A program made the translations under genes and the position numbers. The notes under the pieces were generated by a model, which saw nothing but the letters and a program-made list of their open reading frames with translations, had not been told where the DNA came from and did no database searches. 64,000 bases of DNA from Catellatospora sp. TT07R-123 (GTDB lineage Bacteria > Actinomycetota > Actinomycetes > Mycobacteriales > Micromonosporaceae), in NCBI RefSeq assembly GCF_018327705.1, contig NZ_BNEM01000001.1, forward strand, positions 4,154,001 through 4,218,000, read 5' to 3'. Shown one piece after another: positions 8,453-16,480 of the stretch. Each line of letters begins with the position of its first letter. Within the stretch, counting starts at the first letter, position 1.

Positions 8453-9217
8453 ATGAGGGCGCACGGCACCAAGGAGTTCTGGCTCGACTCGCTGCGCACC
8501 GACGCGGCGGCGTTCCGCACGGTGGCGGCCGAGGCCGATCTGACCGCGACCGTGCCGACCTGTCCCGACTGGACCGTTCTCGACCTGGTGCAGCACCTCG
8601 GCGGGGTCTACCGCTGGATCCGCGGTTTCGCCGGGCGAGGCGTCACCACCGCCCCCGACCCGGCCTCCCGCCGCCACGACTACCCGGGCGCCGACGCCAC
8701 GCTGGCCTGGTTCGACGACGAGTTCAAGGCGCTGCTGGAGCTGCTGGAGGCGGTCGACCCGCAGATGCCGGCGTACAACTGGGCGCCGCAGCCCAAGGTC
8801 GCGGGCTTCTGGCACCGCCGGATGGCGCACGAGACCGCGGTGCACCGCTGGGACATCCAGATGGCGCAGGGCCTGGCCGAGCCGATCGAGGACCGCCTGG
8901 CCGCCGACGGCGTCACCGAGGTGCTCGACAGCCTGCTCCCGGCCGGCCGCCGCACCGGCCCCACCGACCGGTACGGCGTGGTCCAGCTCGTCGCCGCCGA
9001 CGAGCACCACCACGAGGAGTGGTTCATCCGGCTGCGCGGCGAGGGCATCGCCCTGCTGGACACCGACACCCTGCTCGACGCCGACGGCCCCGACACCCGG
9101 GTGCGCGCCGTCGGGCCCGCCAGCGACCTCCAGCTCGCGCTGTGGGGCCGCATCGGCTTCGACAGCCTGGACGTCAGCGGCGACGAGTCGCTGCTGTCCG
9201 CCCTGCGCGTCGGCTGA
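8453..9217 (+). CDS. maleylpyruvate isomerase family mycothiol-dependent enzyme
   Basis: A 254-residue MDMPI/DinB-like protein. The metal-binding histidines fall in VQHLGGVYRW and RRMAHETAVHRWD, the hallmark pair of this family, which uses mycothiol as cofactor or substrate. The ATG at 8453 with GAGGACGG 6 nt upstream is preferred over the ATG at 8429, and it places the FWLDSLRTD stretch near the N-terminus. The substrate is unknown; relatives act as isomerases or thiol-S-transferases. It is transcribed toward a LacI regulator 12 bp downstream. Confidence 0.85.
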   Translation: MRAHGTKEFWLDSLRTDAAAFRTVAAEADLTATVPTCPDWTVLDLVQHLGGVYRWIRGFAGRGVTTAPDPASRRHDYPGADATLAWFDDEFKALLELLEAVDPQMPAYNWAPQPKVAGFWHRRMAHETAVHRWDIQMAQGLAEPIEDRLAADGVTEVLDSLLPAGRRTGPTDRYGVVQLVAADEHHHEEWFIRLRGEGIALLDTDTLLDADGPDTRVRAVGPASDLQLALWGRIGFDSLDVSGDESLLSALRVG

Positions 9218-9229
9218 GCGGCGGCGGCC

Positions 9230-10228
9230 ATGGCCAGACCGACCCTCGAACAGGTGGCCCAGCGGGCCGGCGTGTCGCGCGCGACCGTGTCGCGGGTGGT
9301 GAACGGATCGCCGACGGTCGCCGAGTCGATCCGCGCCGCCGTCCAGCGCGCCGTCGACGAGCTCGGATACGTGCCCAACCAGGCCGCGCGCAGCCTGGTA
9401 ACCCAGCGCACCGACTCGTACGCGCTGGTCCTGCCCGAGAGCCCGTCGCGGGTCTTCTCCGACGACCAGTTCTTCCCCGGCATCATCCGCGGCGTCAGCC
9501 AGGAGCTCGACGCCGCCGACAAGCAGCTGGTGCTGATGGTGGCCGGGTCGGCCGCCAGCCACGACCGCATCGAGCGCTACGCCATGGCCCGGCACATCGA
9601 CGGCGTGCTCATCGCCTCGATGCACGGCGCCGACCCGCTGCCGGGCCAGCTGGCCCGGATGGGCATCCCGGTGCTGTGCGGCGGCCGCCCGCTGGGCCAG
9701 GTGCGGGTGCCGTACGTCGAGGTCGACAACGTCAACGGGGCCCGGCTGGCCGTGCGGCACCTGCTGGAGACCGGCCGCAACCGCATCGCCACCATCGCCG
9801 GGCCGCAGGACATGGTCGCCGGGATCGACCGGCTCACCGGATACCGCGAGGAGCTGCGCGGGTCGGACCGGCGCTCGATCGTGGCCGTCGGCGACTTCAC
9901 CCGCGACTCGGGCACGGTCGCCATGCGCCAGCTGCTGGAGGACGACCCGGACCTCGACGCGGTGTTCGTCGCCTCGGACCTGATGGCGCACGGGGCGCTC
10001 CAGGCGCTCCAGGCGGCCGGGCGGCGGGTGCCCGACGACGTGGCCGTGATCGGGTTCGACGACATCGCGCTCGCCCGCTACACCGAGCCGCCGCTGACCA
10101 CGGTCCGGCAGCCGATCGTCGGCCAGGGCCGCGAGATGGCCCGCCAGCTGTTGCGCCTGGCCGCGGGCGAGACCATCGCCGACAGCGTCATCCTCCCCAC
10201 GGAACTGGTCATCCGCGGCACCGCCTAA
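9230..10228 (+). CDS. LacI family transcriptional regulator
   Basis: The 332-residue protein has the family layout. An N-terminal helix-turn-helix (VAQRAGVSRATVSRVVNG, residues 8-25) and hinge helix precede a periplasmic-binding-protein-like sensor domain, with VIGFDDIALARYTEPPLTTV near the C-terminus. It should bind a palindromic operator as a dimer and release it on a sugar or other small ligand. No sugar genes flank it, so its targets lie elsewhere or include the upstream mycothiol-dependent enzyme. The short 12-bp spacing suggests cotranscription with that gene. Confidence 0.92.
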   Translation: MARPTLEQVAQRAGVSRATVSRVVNGSPTVAESIRAAVQRAVDELGYVPNQAARSLVTQRTDSYALVLPESPSRVFSDDQFFPGIIRGVSQELDAADKQLVLMVAGSAASHDRIERYAMARHIDGVLIASMHGADPLPGQLARMGIPVLCGGRPLGQVRVPYVEVDNVNGARLAVRHLLETGRNRIATIAGPQDMVAGIDRLTGYREELRGSDRRSIVAVGDFTRDSGTVAMRQLLEDDPDLDAVFVASDLMAHGALQALQAAGRRVPDDVAVIGFDDIALARYTEPPLTTVRQPIVGQGREMARQLLRLAAGETIADSVILPTELVIRGTA

Positions 10229-10254
10229 CCGCGACCTCCCGCATCCCGCACACC

Positions 10255-10290
10255 GATCGCGCGCCGCCGGGAGATCGCGCGCCGCCGGGA
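10255..10290. repeat. 18-bp tandem duplication
   Basis: Two copies of an 18-bp unit starting GATCGCGCGCCGCCGGGA, directly abutting the family I 61-bp element. The unit begins with the same GATCGC as that element. Confidence 0.8.
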
Positions 10291-10351
10291 GATCGCTGTT
10301 CACGGTCAGGAACTGCGCTGACACGCCAGCTTTCGACCGCAACTCGCGATC
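10291..10351 (+). repeat. 61-bp GATC-bounded element, family I copy 3
   Basis: Begins GATCGCTGTTCACGGTCAGG and ends GACCGCAACTCGCGATC; 61 bp. It lies between the convergent LacI gene and the large endonuclease/phosphatase-fold gene. Confidence 0.85.
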
Positions 10352-10402
10352 TTCGCGGGGCCGCGCCGCGATCAGCTCGCGGCACGGGGCTGTGCGGGCC
10401 CA

Positions 10403-10437
10403 GCGAGGCCGCGGTTTCCGGGAAAGCGCGGCCTCGC
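10403..10437. terminator. terminator hairpin
   Basis: An 11-bp perfect outer stem (GCGAGGCCGCG with its complement) continued by TTTCC/GGAAA. It lies just after the stop of the leftward gene ending at 10446 and downstream of the LacI gene. Confidence 0.7.
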
Positions 10438-10445
10438 GGGGTGGG

Positions 10446-13010
10446 TCAGCGGAGGCGGATGACGGCCAGGATCGGGAAGTGGTCGGAGCCCTTCACCTGG
10501 TTGAGGACGGCGAAGTCGAGGAAGGCGACCTCCGGCGAGCCGAAGATCCAGTCCACCCGGTTCGTCGGCACGTCCGTCGGCGAGGTCCACTCGTCGGCGT
10601 GCCCGGTCGCGTCCTGCGCCGACACCCACCCCGACGACACGAACTCGTCGCGCTCCGGCCAGCTCGGCCAGAAGTTGAAGTCGCCCGCGATCACCGTCGG
10701 CCGGGCCGGGTCGGTGCGGCTCAGGATCGCGTCGATCTGGGCCAGCCGCGTCGGAGTGTTCGGCTTGCGGTGGGTCAGGTGCGCGGTGAACACGTCGAGG
10801 CTGAGCCCGCTGTCCAGCGTCACCGTCGCCTTCAGCACCGAACGCCACATCGGGCCCTGCCCGAACGGCAGGCGGGCGTACCGCACGTCGTGGACCGGCA
10901 GCCGGGTCAGCATCAGGTTGCCGAACTGGCCGTCGGCGGCCGGGGACCAGTAGTAGCGCATGTTGAGCTCGCGCGACAGGTATTCGGCCACGTCCACGCC
11001 GCCGCCGATGGCCCAGCCCCGGCTGACCTCCTGGAGCAGCACGACGTCCGGGTAGGAGGCGCGGATCGCGGTGGCGAGCTGCCGGGGGTCGGCGGCGCCG
11101 GTGGCGTCGTCGCGGCCGTACTTGATGTTCCAGCTCATGACGCGCAGGCCGAGCGCGGGCCGGGGCTGCTGGGGCGGCGGCGGCTGCGTGATGTGCATCA
11201 GCGCCGGTACGACCATCGCCAGCGCCAGTGACAGCCCGAGCAGCGACGGCGGCGTCGCGACGATGCCGCGTACGTCGAAGCGCCACGGGCCGCCCGGGTG
11301 GTCCGGTCGGCGCCCCATGCCGCCGAGCCCGACCAGCACGGCGAGCCCGACCAGCAGCCAGCGGTTGCCGAACGGCAGCGGCAGGTCGTAGTGCACCTGG
11401 AACAGCAGCACGGGCAGCACCCAGACCAGCCCGTACGCCCAGGTGAAACGGCTTGAGGGCGACGCCAGGCCGCGCGCGACCGCGACGGTGGCCGACAGCT
11501 GCGCCAGCACCACGCCGACCGGCACCAGCCACCCGGTGCTCCACCACGCCAGCGCGAGCCCGCCGGTCAGCCCGGCGAGCGCGGCCGACCCGGCGACCCA
11601 ATGGTCGGGTTCGGGGATCGCGTTCGTGCCGCCGGACAGCGTCAGCCTCCGCACCAGCTCGACGGCGTTGAGCAGCAGGAACATCGAGCCGGCCAGGCAC
11701 AGCTGCACCGTGATGCCCGACTGCGACGCCACGAACGCCGGGTTGCCGATCGTGGTGGTCCACACCGCCAGGTAGCCGCCGATGATCCAGGTGCGGCCGG
11801 TGGCGTCCATGGGGGCGAGGTCGCGGCGCGCCGCGTACGCGAGACCGGCCGTGACCGCGAGACCGGCCGTGAGCACCGCCAGGACGGTCGGCGGGACCCA
11901 GCCCGCGCCGGAGCGGCTCCAGACCGGGTCGAGGGTGACGGTCGCGGAACGGACCATCAGGTCGAGGCCGCCCCCGGCGAGCAGGCCGATCGTGACGCCG
12001 ACGGGGTCGCCGAGGCAGCGGGCCGCCAGCCCCAGGGAGGTCATGCCGAGCACGGCCGCAGCCGCCATCACGGGCAGGCCGGGCCGGTCGGCCCAGATCG
12101 CCAGCGCCCACAGCACCGTGAACAGCCCGATGCACGCGACGAGCAACAGCCCGCCAGCAGGCAACGGCCGCCGCTCCCCCGCCTCAGCCCCGTCCCCGGC
12201 CTCAGCCTCGGGCTCATGCTCGCCACCCACGCCAGCCTCGGCCCCCGCGTCGGAGTCGGACTCGGCGTCGGATTCGGCCCCCGTGTCGGAGTCGGCGTCG
12301 GACTCGGCGGCAGCGGCAGCGGCAGCGGCAGCGGCAGCGGCAGACTCGGACTCGGCGGTAGCGGCAGCGTCGGACCCGGACCCGGACCCGGCGGTAGCGG
12401 CAGCGTTCGTGGCGTCGGTCTGCGAGGACTGCTCCTCGGCGGCCGTGGCGGCGAGTCTCGCGTCGATCCGGGTCGCGGTGGCGGCCAGGGGGACGGTGTG
12501 AGCCGGGGCGCGGACCGTGTGGGTCTCGAAAGACTGCTCGTCGGCGACCGCATCCGCCGTATCGGCCGGGTCGCCCGGCGACGGTTCGTCGGTCTCCGGT
12601 GCCGCGGGTCCGGCTGGCATGGCGGCCTCGCCCTGCCGCTGCTGCGGAACCGGCGGTCCATCGCCACTGCTGTCGGTGCTCGGGTCCGGCTCGGCGGGCT
12701 GGGCCGTCGGCGGTGCTGTCTCGTCGTCCGGGACGGCCTGCGCGGTCGCTTCCGGCCCGGCGGACCGGCGCCGGCGCAGCCGGCCCAGCAGGGGCGTGCG
12801 GCCCTGCGCAGGCGCGCGACCGGGGAGGTGCAGGCGGCCCAGCAGATGCAGGATGAGGCCGGGTACGGCGAAGATCCCCAGCGCGATCAGCGCCGCGTTG
12901 ACGATGCCGACCGGTCCCGCGAGCTGGTCCAGCAGCGGGCCGCTGGCCCGCAGCGCCTGCACGGTGACGGCGAACAGCAGCGCGACGACGGCGATCGTGG
13001 TACGGCGCAT
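10446..13010 (-). CDS. multi-spanning membrane protein with endonuclease/exonuclease/phosphatase domain
   Basis: An 854-residue protein. Two N-terminal helices (about 5-50) precede a long acidic, Ser/Asp/Ala-rich stretch (roughly 65-280) with no predicted fold. Several membrane helices follow (about 280-600). The C-terminal 233 residues form an EEP-fold hydrolase with MSWNIKYG, LQEV, GDFNFW, RVDWIFG and SDHFPI, the full metal-binding and catalytic set. The family cleaves phosphodiesters in DNA, lipids or inositol phosphates; the membrane anchor points to a lipid or extracytoplasmic substrate. The ATG at 13010 opens the first helix directly. The disordered part carries a hexamer repeat. Confidence 0.85.
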   Translation of the reverse strand: MRRTTIAVVALLFAVTVQALRASGPLLDQLAGPVGIVNAALIALGIFAVPGLILHLLGRLHLPGRAPAQGRTPLLGRLRRRRSAGPEATAQAVPDDETAPPTAQPAEPDPSTDSSGDGPPVPQQRQGEAAMPAGPAAPETDEPSPGDPADTADAVADEQSFETHTVRAPAHTVPLAATATRIDARLAATAAEEQSSQTDATNAAATAGSGSGSDAAATAESESAAAAAAAAAAAAESDADSDTGAESDAESDSDAGAEAGVGGEHEPEAEAGDGAEAGERRPLPAGGLLLVACIGLFTVLWALAIWADRPGLPVMAAAAVLGMTSLGLAARCLGDPVGVTIGLLAGGGLDLMVRSATVTLDPVWSRSGAGWVPPTVLAVLTAGLAVTAGLAYAARRDLAPMDATGRTWIIGGYLAVWTTTIGNPAFVASQSGITVQLCLAGSMFLLLNAVELVRRLTLSGGTNAIPEPDHWVAGSAALAGLTGGLALAWWSTGWLVPVGVVLAQLSATVAVARGLASPSSRFTWAYGLVWVLPVLLFQVHYDLPLPFGNRWLLVGLAVLVGLGGMGRRPDHPGGPWRFDVRGIVATPPSLLGLSLALAMVVPALMHITQPPPPQQPRPALGLRVMSWNIKYGRDDATGAADPRQLATAIRASYPDVVLLQEVSRGWAIGGGVDVAEYLSRELNMRYYWSPAADGQFGNLMLTRLPVHDVRYARLPFGQGPMWRSVLKATVTLDSGLSLDVFTAHLTHRKPNTPTRLAQIDAILSRTDPARPTVIAGDFNFWPSWPERDEFVSSGWVSAQDATGHADEWTSPTDVPTNRVDWIFGSPEVAFLDFAVLNQVKGSDHFPILAVIRLR
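12309..12344. repeat. GGCAGC hexamer repeat inside a gene
   Basis: Five perfect GGCAGC units and one variant, encoding a poly-Ala run on the minus strand. Each unit adds two residues without shifting the frame, so length changes would be tolerated. Confidence 0.8.
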
Positions 13011-13191
13011 GGCCGCAGACGCTAGCGCCTTCCCGTCCCGCCCCGATACCGGGCACCCGGCCGAACCTGCCCGCCGTCCCGTCCGACCGGAGCCGCTCCC
13101 TCGCGCGCGGGGGGCGGGAAGGGCCTTCCACCACGGAACGAGCCGGACCACGGCCCGTCTCACCGAGGCGGGACGGCGCAGGTGCCCTTCC

Positions 13192-13959
13192 CTATTCCTG
13201 GTGGATGGGGAGGTTGAGGGAGCGGCGGGCCAGCAGGGTGCCGCCCGCGACGGCGGCGGGCATCAGCAGCACCGCCCCCAGCGGGATGAGGAACGTGCAG
13301 AACACCGCCACCCCGAACCCGAGCGCGGTCGCACGGTCCTGGCGCAGCGCGCGGCGGCGGTCCGGCAGGCGCAGGCCGCGCCGGTTGTACGCCACCCCGA
13401 CCAGCTCCAGCGACAGGAACCAGCCGCCGACGAACGCCCCGATCACCGGCACCACGCTCTGCCCCACGACCGGGATGAACCCGGCCGCGAACAGCGGGAC
13501 CGCGATCAGCACCGACACCAGCAGCAGCCGCAGCGCGTCCACCAGACTGCGCCGCAGCTCCTGGTACCAGGGCAGCTCGACGGCGTTGGGGACGCCGCCG
13601 AAGCCTTCCTCGATCGACTCGGCGATCTTCTCGTAGAACGGGTCGCCGATCAGCAGCGTCACCGCCGTGTACGACAGCACCGCCACCAGCCCGGACACGC
13701 CGACGACCGTGATGCCCGCGAAGACGCGCATCGTCTCGCGGCCGGCCTCGGACCAGTCCCGGGCGAACCAGGTGACCGTGTCCGTGATCTCGCCCATGAA
13801 GTAGAACAGCAGGAAGAACAGACCCGTGAACAGCACGAGGCTCAGCACCGCCGGGATCAGTCCGAGCAGGATGAGGCGGGGGCTGCGGGCATACCTGGCG
13901 AGGCCCCGGCCGTAGAGCCGTACGCCGGTGAAGAAATTCTTTACGGATTGACCTGCCAC
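13192..13959 (-). CDS. EI24 domain membrane protein (CysZ-like)
   Basis: About 255 residues of the EI24/CysZ family with FFTGVRLYGRGL at the N-terminus, GDPFYEKIAE in the middle and four or more hydrophobic segments. E. coli CysZ imports sulfate, but actinobacterial relatives are uncharacterised. The GTG at 13959 follows a TAGGCT box by 8 nt. A TTG at 13986, overlapping the stop of the hydrolase gene, would add nine residues and cannot be excluded. It lies downstream of the hydrolase on the same strand. Confidence 0.8.
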   Translation of the reverse strand: MAGQSVKNFFTGVRLYGRGLARYARSPRLILLGLIPAVLSLVLFTGLFFLLFYFMGEITDTVTWFARDWSEAGRETMRVFAGITVVGVSGLVAVLSYTAVTLLIGDPFYEKIAESIEEGFGGVPNAVELPWYQELRRSLVDALRLLLVSVLIAVPLFAAGFIPVVGQSVVPVIGAFVGGWFLSLELVGVAYNRRGLRLPDRRRALRQDRATALGFGVAVFCTFLIPLGAVLLMPAAVAGGTLLARRSLNLPIHQE

Positions 13960-13982
13960 GCCTGGCGAGCCTAGTGCCACCG

Positions 13983-14873
13983 TCAACCGTTGAGGAAGGA
14001 CGAGATCCGTTCGCGCAGGTCAGCCCGCTCGTGCCAGAGCACGGCCGGGCGGTTGTAGATGTGCAGCGACACCTCGGGCAGCACCGAGGCGAGTTCCTCC
14101 GCGATCGAGGACGGGTGCAGGTCGTCGCCGATGCAGCCGATGACCAGCGCCTTGGCGGTGACGTCGCGCAGCAGGTTGACGTCGGGCACGGCGACCTGGT
14201 CGGGCAGGGTGAGCAGCCCGCTGCTCAGGCCGGCGTTCATCAGGGTGCTGAGCCGCTGGCGCACGTACGCCCAGCCGGAGGCGCCGTTGCGGGCCGACGG
14301 CGGGATCTCCTCGACCACGGCGTTGGCGACCGTCGGCAGGTCGCCGCTGTTGATCGCCTCCAGCAGGTTGACCAGCCGCTTGCGGGCGGCGTCGGGCCGC
14401 GGCCGGTCGAGCACCGCGGGCAGGAAGAAGACGACCTTCTCGAACCGGTCCGGGGTCTCGGCGAGCAGGCGGCACAGCGCGCCCGCGCCGAGGCTGACCC
14501 CGAGCGCCCGGGTGGCGCCGGTCATGTCGGCGACGGCGCGCAGGTCGCGGGCCAGGTCGCCGTAGTCCCAGGCGCCGCGCGGGGCGCTGGACTCGCCGTG
14601 GCCGCGGAACTGGAAGAACACGCGCTTGCCGCTCACGGCGCTGCCGAGCGGGCGGGTCTCGGCGATGCCGTGGCCCAGGCCGTGCGCGAAGACGGTGACG
14701 GGCGTGCCGACGCCGGTGATCAGGCGTTCGAGCTGCACGCCGTGCGGGGTGTCCACGATCTCGGTCGGCAGCGCGGGCGGGGCCGGGCGGCCGGTGTTGG
14801 GCGCGGAGTTGCGCGGCTTGCCCAGGCGGCGAGGAAATCCGTCCGGCGGGGGTGGCCAGCGCAGATCATTCAT
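13983..14873 (-). CDS. alpha/beta hydrolase
   Basis: A 296-residue soluble alpha/beta-hydrolase. HGLGHG forms the oxyanion loop, GVSLGAG is the nucleophile elbow with catalytic Ser, GCIGDDLHP holds the acid and LWHERADL the His. A proline-rich N-terminal 40 residues precedes the fold. The ATG at 14873 is preferred to a GTG one codon earlier. Substrate unknown. It is 9 bp from the stop of the DUF2516 gene and ends at the EI24 gene, so the three may form one leftward unit. Confidence 0.85.
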   Translation of the reverse strand: MNDLRWPPPPDGFPRRLGKPRNSAPNTGRPAPPALPTEIVDTPHGVQLERLITGVGTPVTVFAHGLGHGIAETRPLGSAVSGKRVFFQFRGHGESSAPRGAWDYGDLARDLRAVADMTGATRALGVSLGAGALCRLLAETPDRFEKVVFFLPAVLDRPRPDAARKRLVNLLEAINSGDLPTVANAVVEEIPPSARNGASGWAYVRQRLSTLMNAGLSSGLLTLPDQVAVPDVNLLRDVTAKALVIGCIGDDLHPSSIAEELASVLPEVSLHIYNRPAVLWHERADLRERISSFLNG

Positions 14874-14882
14874 CACCGATGG

Positions 14883-15194
14883 TCACCAGGGTCCCTCGAT
14901 CGCCTCACGCAGGCCGCGCCGGACCTCCAGCAGGTAGAAGGCCGCCACGAAGCTGCCGAGCCAGGAGAGCAGGCCCATGTCCGGGAATGTCAGCGACTGC
15001 CACACCATGATCAGCGAGGCGACACCGACGATCAGCAGCCAGACCGCCTTCTGCAGGGTGCCGATGGCGACGAAGGCGTCGGCGCGCCGGAACGCGCAGT
15101 CCACGAAGGCCCACAGCAGCAGCACCGTGATCCCGTAGACCAGGACGCGGTCGATCAGGGCTTCCGTGGCGAAGGCGAAGTTGGCGGCGACCAT
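14883..15194 (-). CDS. DUF2516 family membrane protein
   Basis: A 103-residue protein with three hydrophobic segments and a conserved cytosolic-loop stretch WAFVDCAFRRADAF, typical of DUF2516. TAAGCT (15207-15202) ends 7 nt before the ATG, so it may have its own leaderless promoter inside the cluster. In mycobacteria the equivalent gene follows hbhA (known synteny of Rv0474-Rv0476), and the order XRE regulator, HbhA-like, DUF2516 is kept here. Function unknown. Confidence 0.85.
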   Translation of the reverse strand: MVAANFAFATEALIDRVLVYGITVLLLWAFVDCAFRRADAFVAIGTLQKAVWLLIVGVASLIMVWQSLTFPDMGLLSWLGSFVAAFYLLEVRRGLREAIEGPW

Positions 15195-15273
15195 GGCTCA
15201 CAGCTTAGAGCGCTTACGGCCCGCAGCCCACCTGAGACATGGCGCCCGCGGGTGCGGGCGCCATGTCCATACG

Positions 15274-15732
15274 TCACTTGGCCTTCGGCGTGGTCCGCTT
15301 GGCGGCGGGCTTGGCGGCCGGCGGCACGTCCTCGGCCGGGGCCTGCGCGGCGGCGGGCTCCGACTCGGCCGGCTGCTGCGCGAACGCCTGCTCGCCCCGG
15401 GTGACCAGGGTGTCGTAGAACTTCGCGGCCTTCTCGGCGGCCTGCTGGGTGCCGGTGACGATGCTGTCCCGGATGACGACCGGGTCGACCTTCGCGGTCA
15501 GCTCGGCGGCCTTGCTGGTGGCCAGCGCACCGTACTCGTTGGCCTTGGCCTTCCACTGCGGCGCGGAGGTGCTGGCGGCGCGGTCGGCGAACTCGGCCGC
15601 CTTGTCGCGCAGCTTGTCGGCCACCTCGGGCAGCCTGCGCAGCTGCTGGTAGGCGAGGTCGCCGACGCCGGCGGCGGCGTAGAACGCGCTCGGGTAGGCG
15701 CGCTCGTCGTTCTTGTTCGTCGTCTGGGTCAT
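15274..15732 (-). CDS. HbhA-like surface/heparin-binding protein
   Basis: A 152-residue protein with the HbhA plan. A helical, likely coiled-coil body (about 15-110, repeated KAAEFADRAA and KAAELTAKV patterns) is followed by a Lys/Pro/Ala tail ending PAAKPAAKRTTPKAK. In Mycobacterium tuberculosis the Lys-rich tail binds heparan sulfate; in a soil actinomycete it may organise lipid bodies or bind the cell surface (inference). There is no signal peptide. The ATG at 15732 is chosen; a GTG two codons earlier overlaps the stop of the regulator and also lies after AGGAGG. Confidence 0.8.
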   Translation of the reverse strand: MTQTTNKNDERAYPSAFYAAAGVGDLAYQQLRRLPEVADKLRDKAAEFADRAASTSAPQWKAKANEYGALATSKAAELTAKVDPVVIRDSIVTGTQQAAEKAAKFYDTLVTRGEQAFAQQPAESEPAAAQAPAEDVPPAAKPAAKRTTPKAK

Positions 15733-15734
15733 GG

Positions 15735-16208
15735 TCACTGCTCCTCCTGTGCCTTCTTGCGCCCGGCCTTCTTCGCGACCGCCTTCTTCGCCACCGGTGC
15801 CGATTCCTTCGGCGGTGCAGCCCGCTGCGGCGCGGGCTCGGCGGGCGGTGCGGCGTCGGGCGCGACATCATCGGTCCGGGCGTTCTCGCGTACGAACGTC
15901 TCGTAGATCTGCGTTAGCGACTGCTTCTGCGCGACGGTCAGCAGCGGGTCGGCCGCGATCGCGGTCGGCACGCTGTGCCCCTCGTGGTCGGAGCCGAGCA
16001 GCCCGGCCTTCAGGTACATGACCGGGGTGGATACCCGCAGCGCCGCCGCGAGCTGGGCCAGGACCTCCGCGGACGGCTTGCGCAGGCCGCGCTCGATCTG
16101 GCTCAGGTACGGGTTGCTGATGTTCGCCTGCTCGGCGAGCTGGCGCAGGGAGATGCGGGCGTTCTCCCGCAGGTCCTTGATGAAGGCGCCGATATCGGGA
16201 CTCTGCAC
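15735..16208 (-). CDS. XRE family regulator of the hbhA-like cluster
   Basis: A 157-residue regulator. The helix-turn-helix spans ISLRQLAEQANISNPYLSQIERG (about 19-41) and is followed by a helical middle part and a Lys/Ala-rich tail (PVAKKAVAKKAGRKK). The GTG at 16208 is 7 nt after the -10 box TAGGTT (16221-16216), so leaderless; a TTG three codons upstream is less likely. It overlaps the HbhA-like gene by stop/start contact. The four GCTAGC-like boxes upstream overlap its -35 region, which suggests autoregulation. Confidence 0.88.
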   Translation of the reverse strand: MQSPDIGAFIKDLRENARISLRQLAEQANISNPYLSQIERGLRKPSAEVLAQLAAALRVSTPVMYLKAGLLGSDHEGHSVPTAIAADPLLTVAQKQSLTQIYETFVRENARTDDVAPDAAPPAEPAPQRAAPPKESAPVAKKAVAKKAGRKKAQEEQ

Positions 16209-16230
16209 GCACCCCAACCTACCCAGCAGT

Positions 16231-16268
16231 GCTAGCAGTTGCTAGCATAATGCTTGCTATCAGCTAGC
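16231..16268. promoter_or_regulatory. helically phased GCTAGC operator array
   Basis: GCTAGC at 16231, 16241 and 16263 and GCTTGC at 16252 are spaced 10, 11 and 11 bp, one helical turn each. The array covers the -35 region of the XRE gene. Each box is a six-base palindrome. The likely ligand is the adjacent XRE protein (inference). Confidence 0.7.
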
Positions 16269-16347
16269 GACGCTCGCCACACCGCGTCATGGCACCCGCC
16301 CCACGGAACTCGACAGCGACCCGGAACCGAGCGCCGGGGCGGCGCAC

Positions 16348-16422
16348 TTTTGATAGACGTTGGCCTATCACATCGACTTCGATCTTCGTTCAGTCGATGT
16401 GATAGGCCAACGTCTATCAAAA
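16348..16422. repeat. perfect 31-bp inverted repeat
   Basis: Arms 16348-16378 and 16392-16422 are perfectly complementary, with a 13-base loop. The sequence (TTTTGATAGACGTTGGCC at the outer end) is much less GC-rich than its surroundings. It sits downstream of the asparaginase gene. There is no U-tract outside the stem, so it is not a standard terminator. Confidence 0.9.
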
Positions 16423-16480
16423 ACACAGGTGTGGCGCGCCTCACGCCTCGCGCGTCGGGACGCGGTGCGCGGGGGTGGGG

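Noticed and set aside
12301..12350. Possible CRISPR-like or minisatellite array
   Set aside because: Units are six bases without spacers and lie in a coding frame; simple sequence repeat only.
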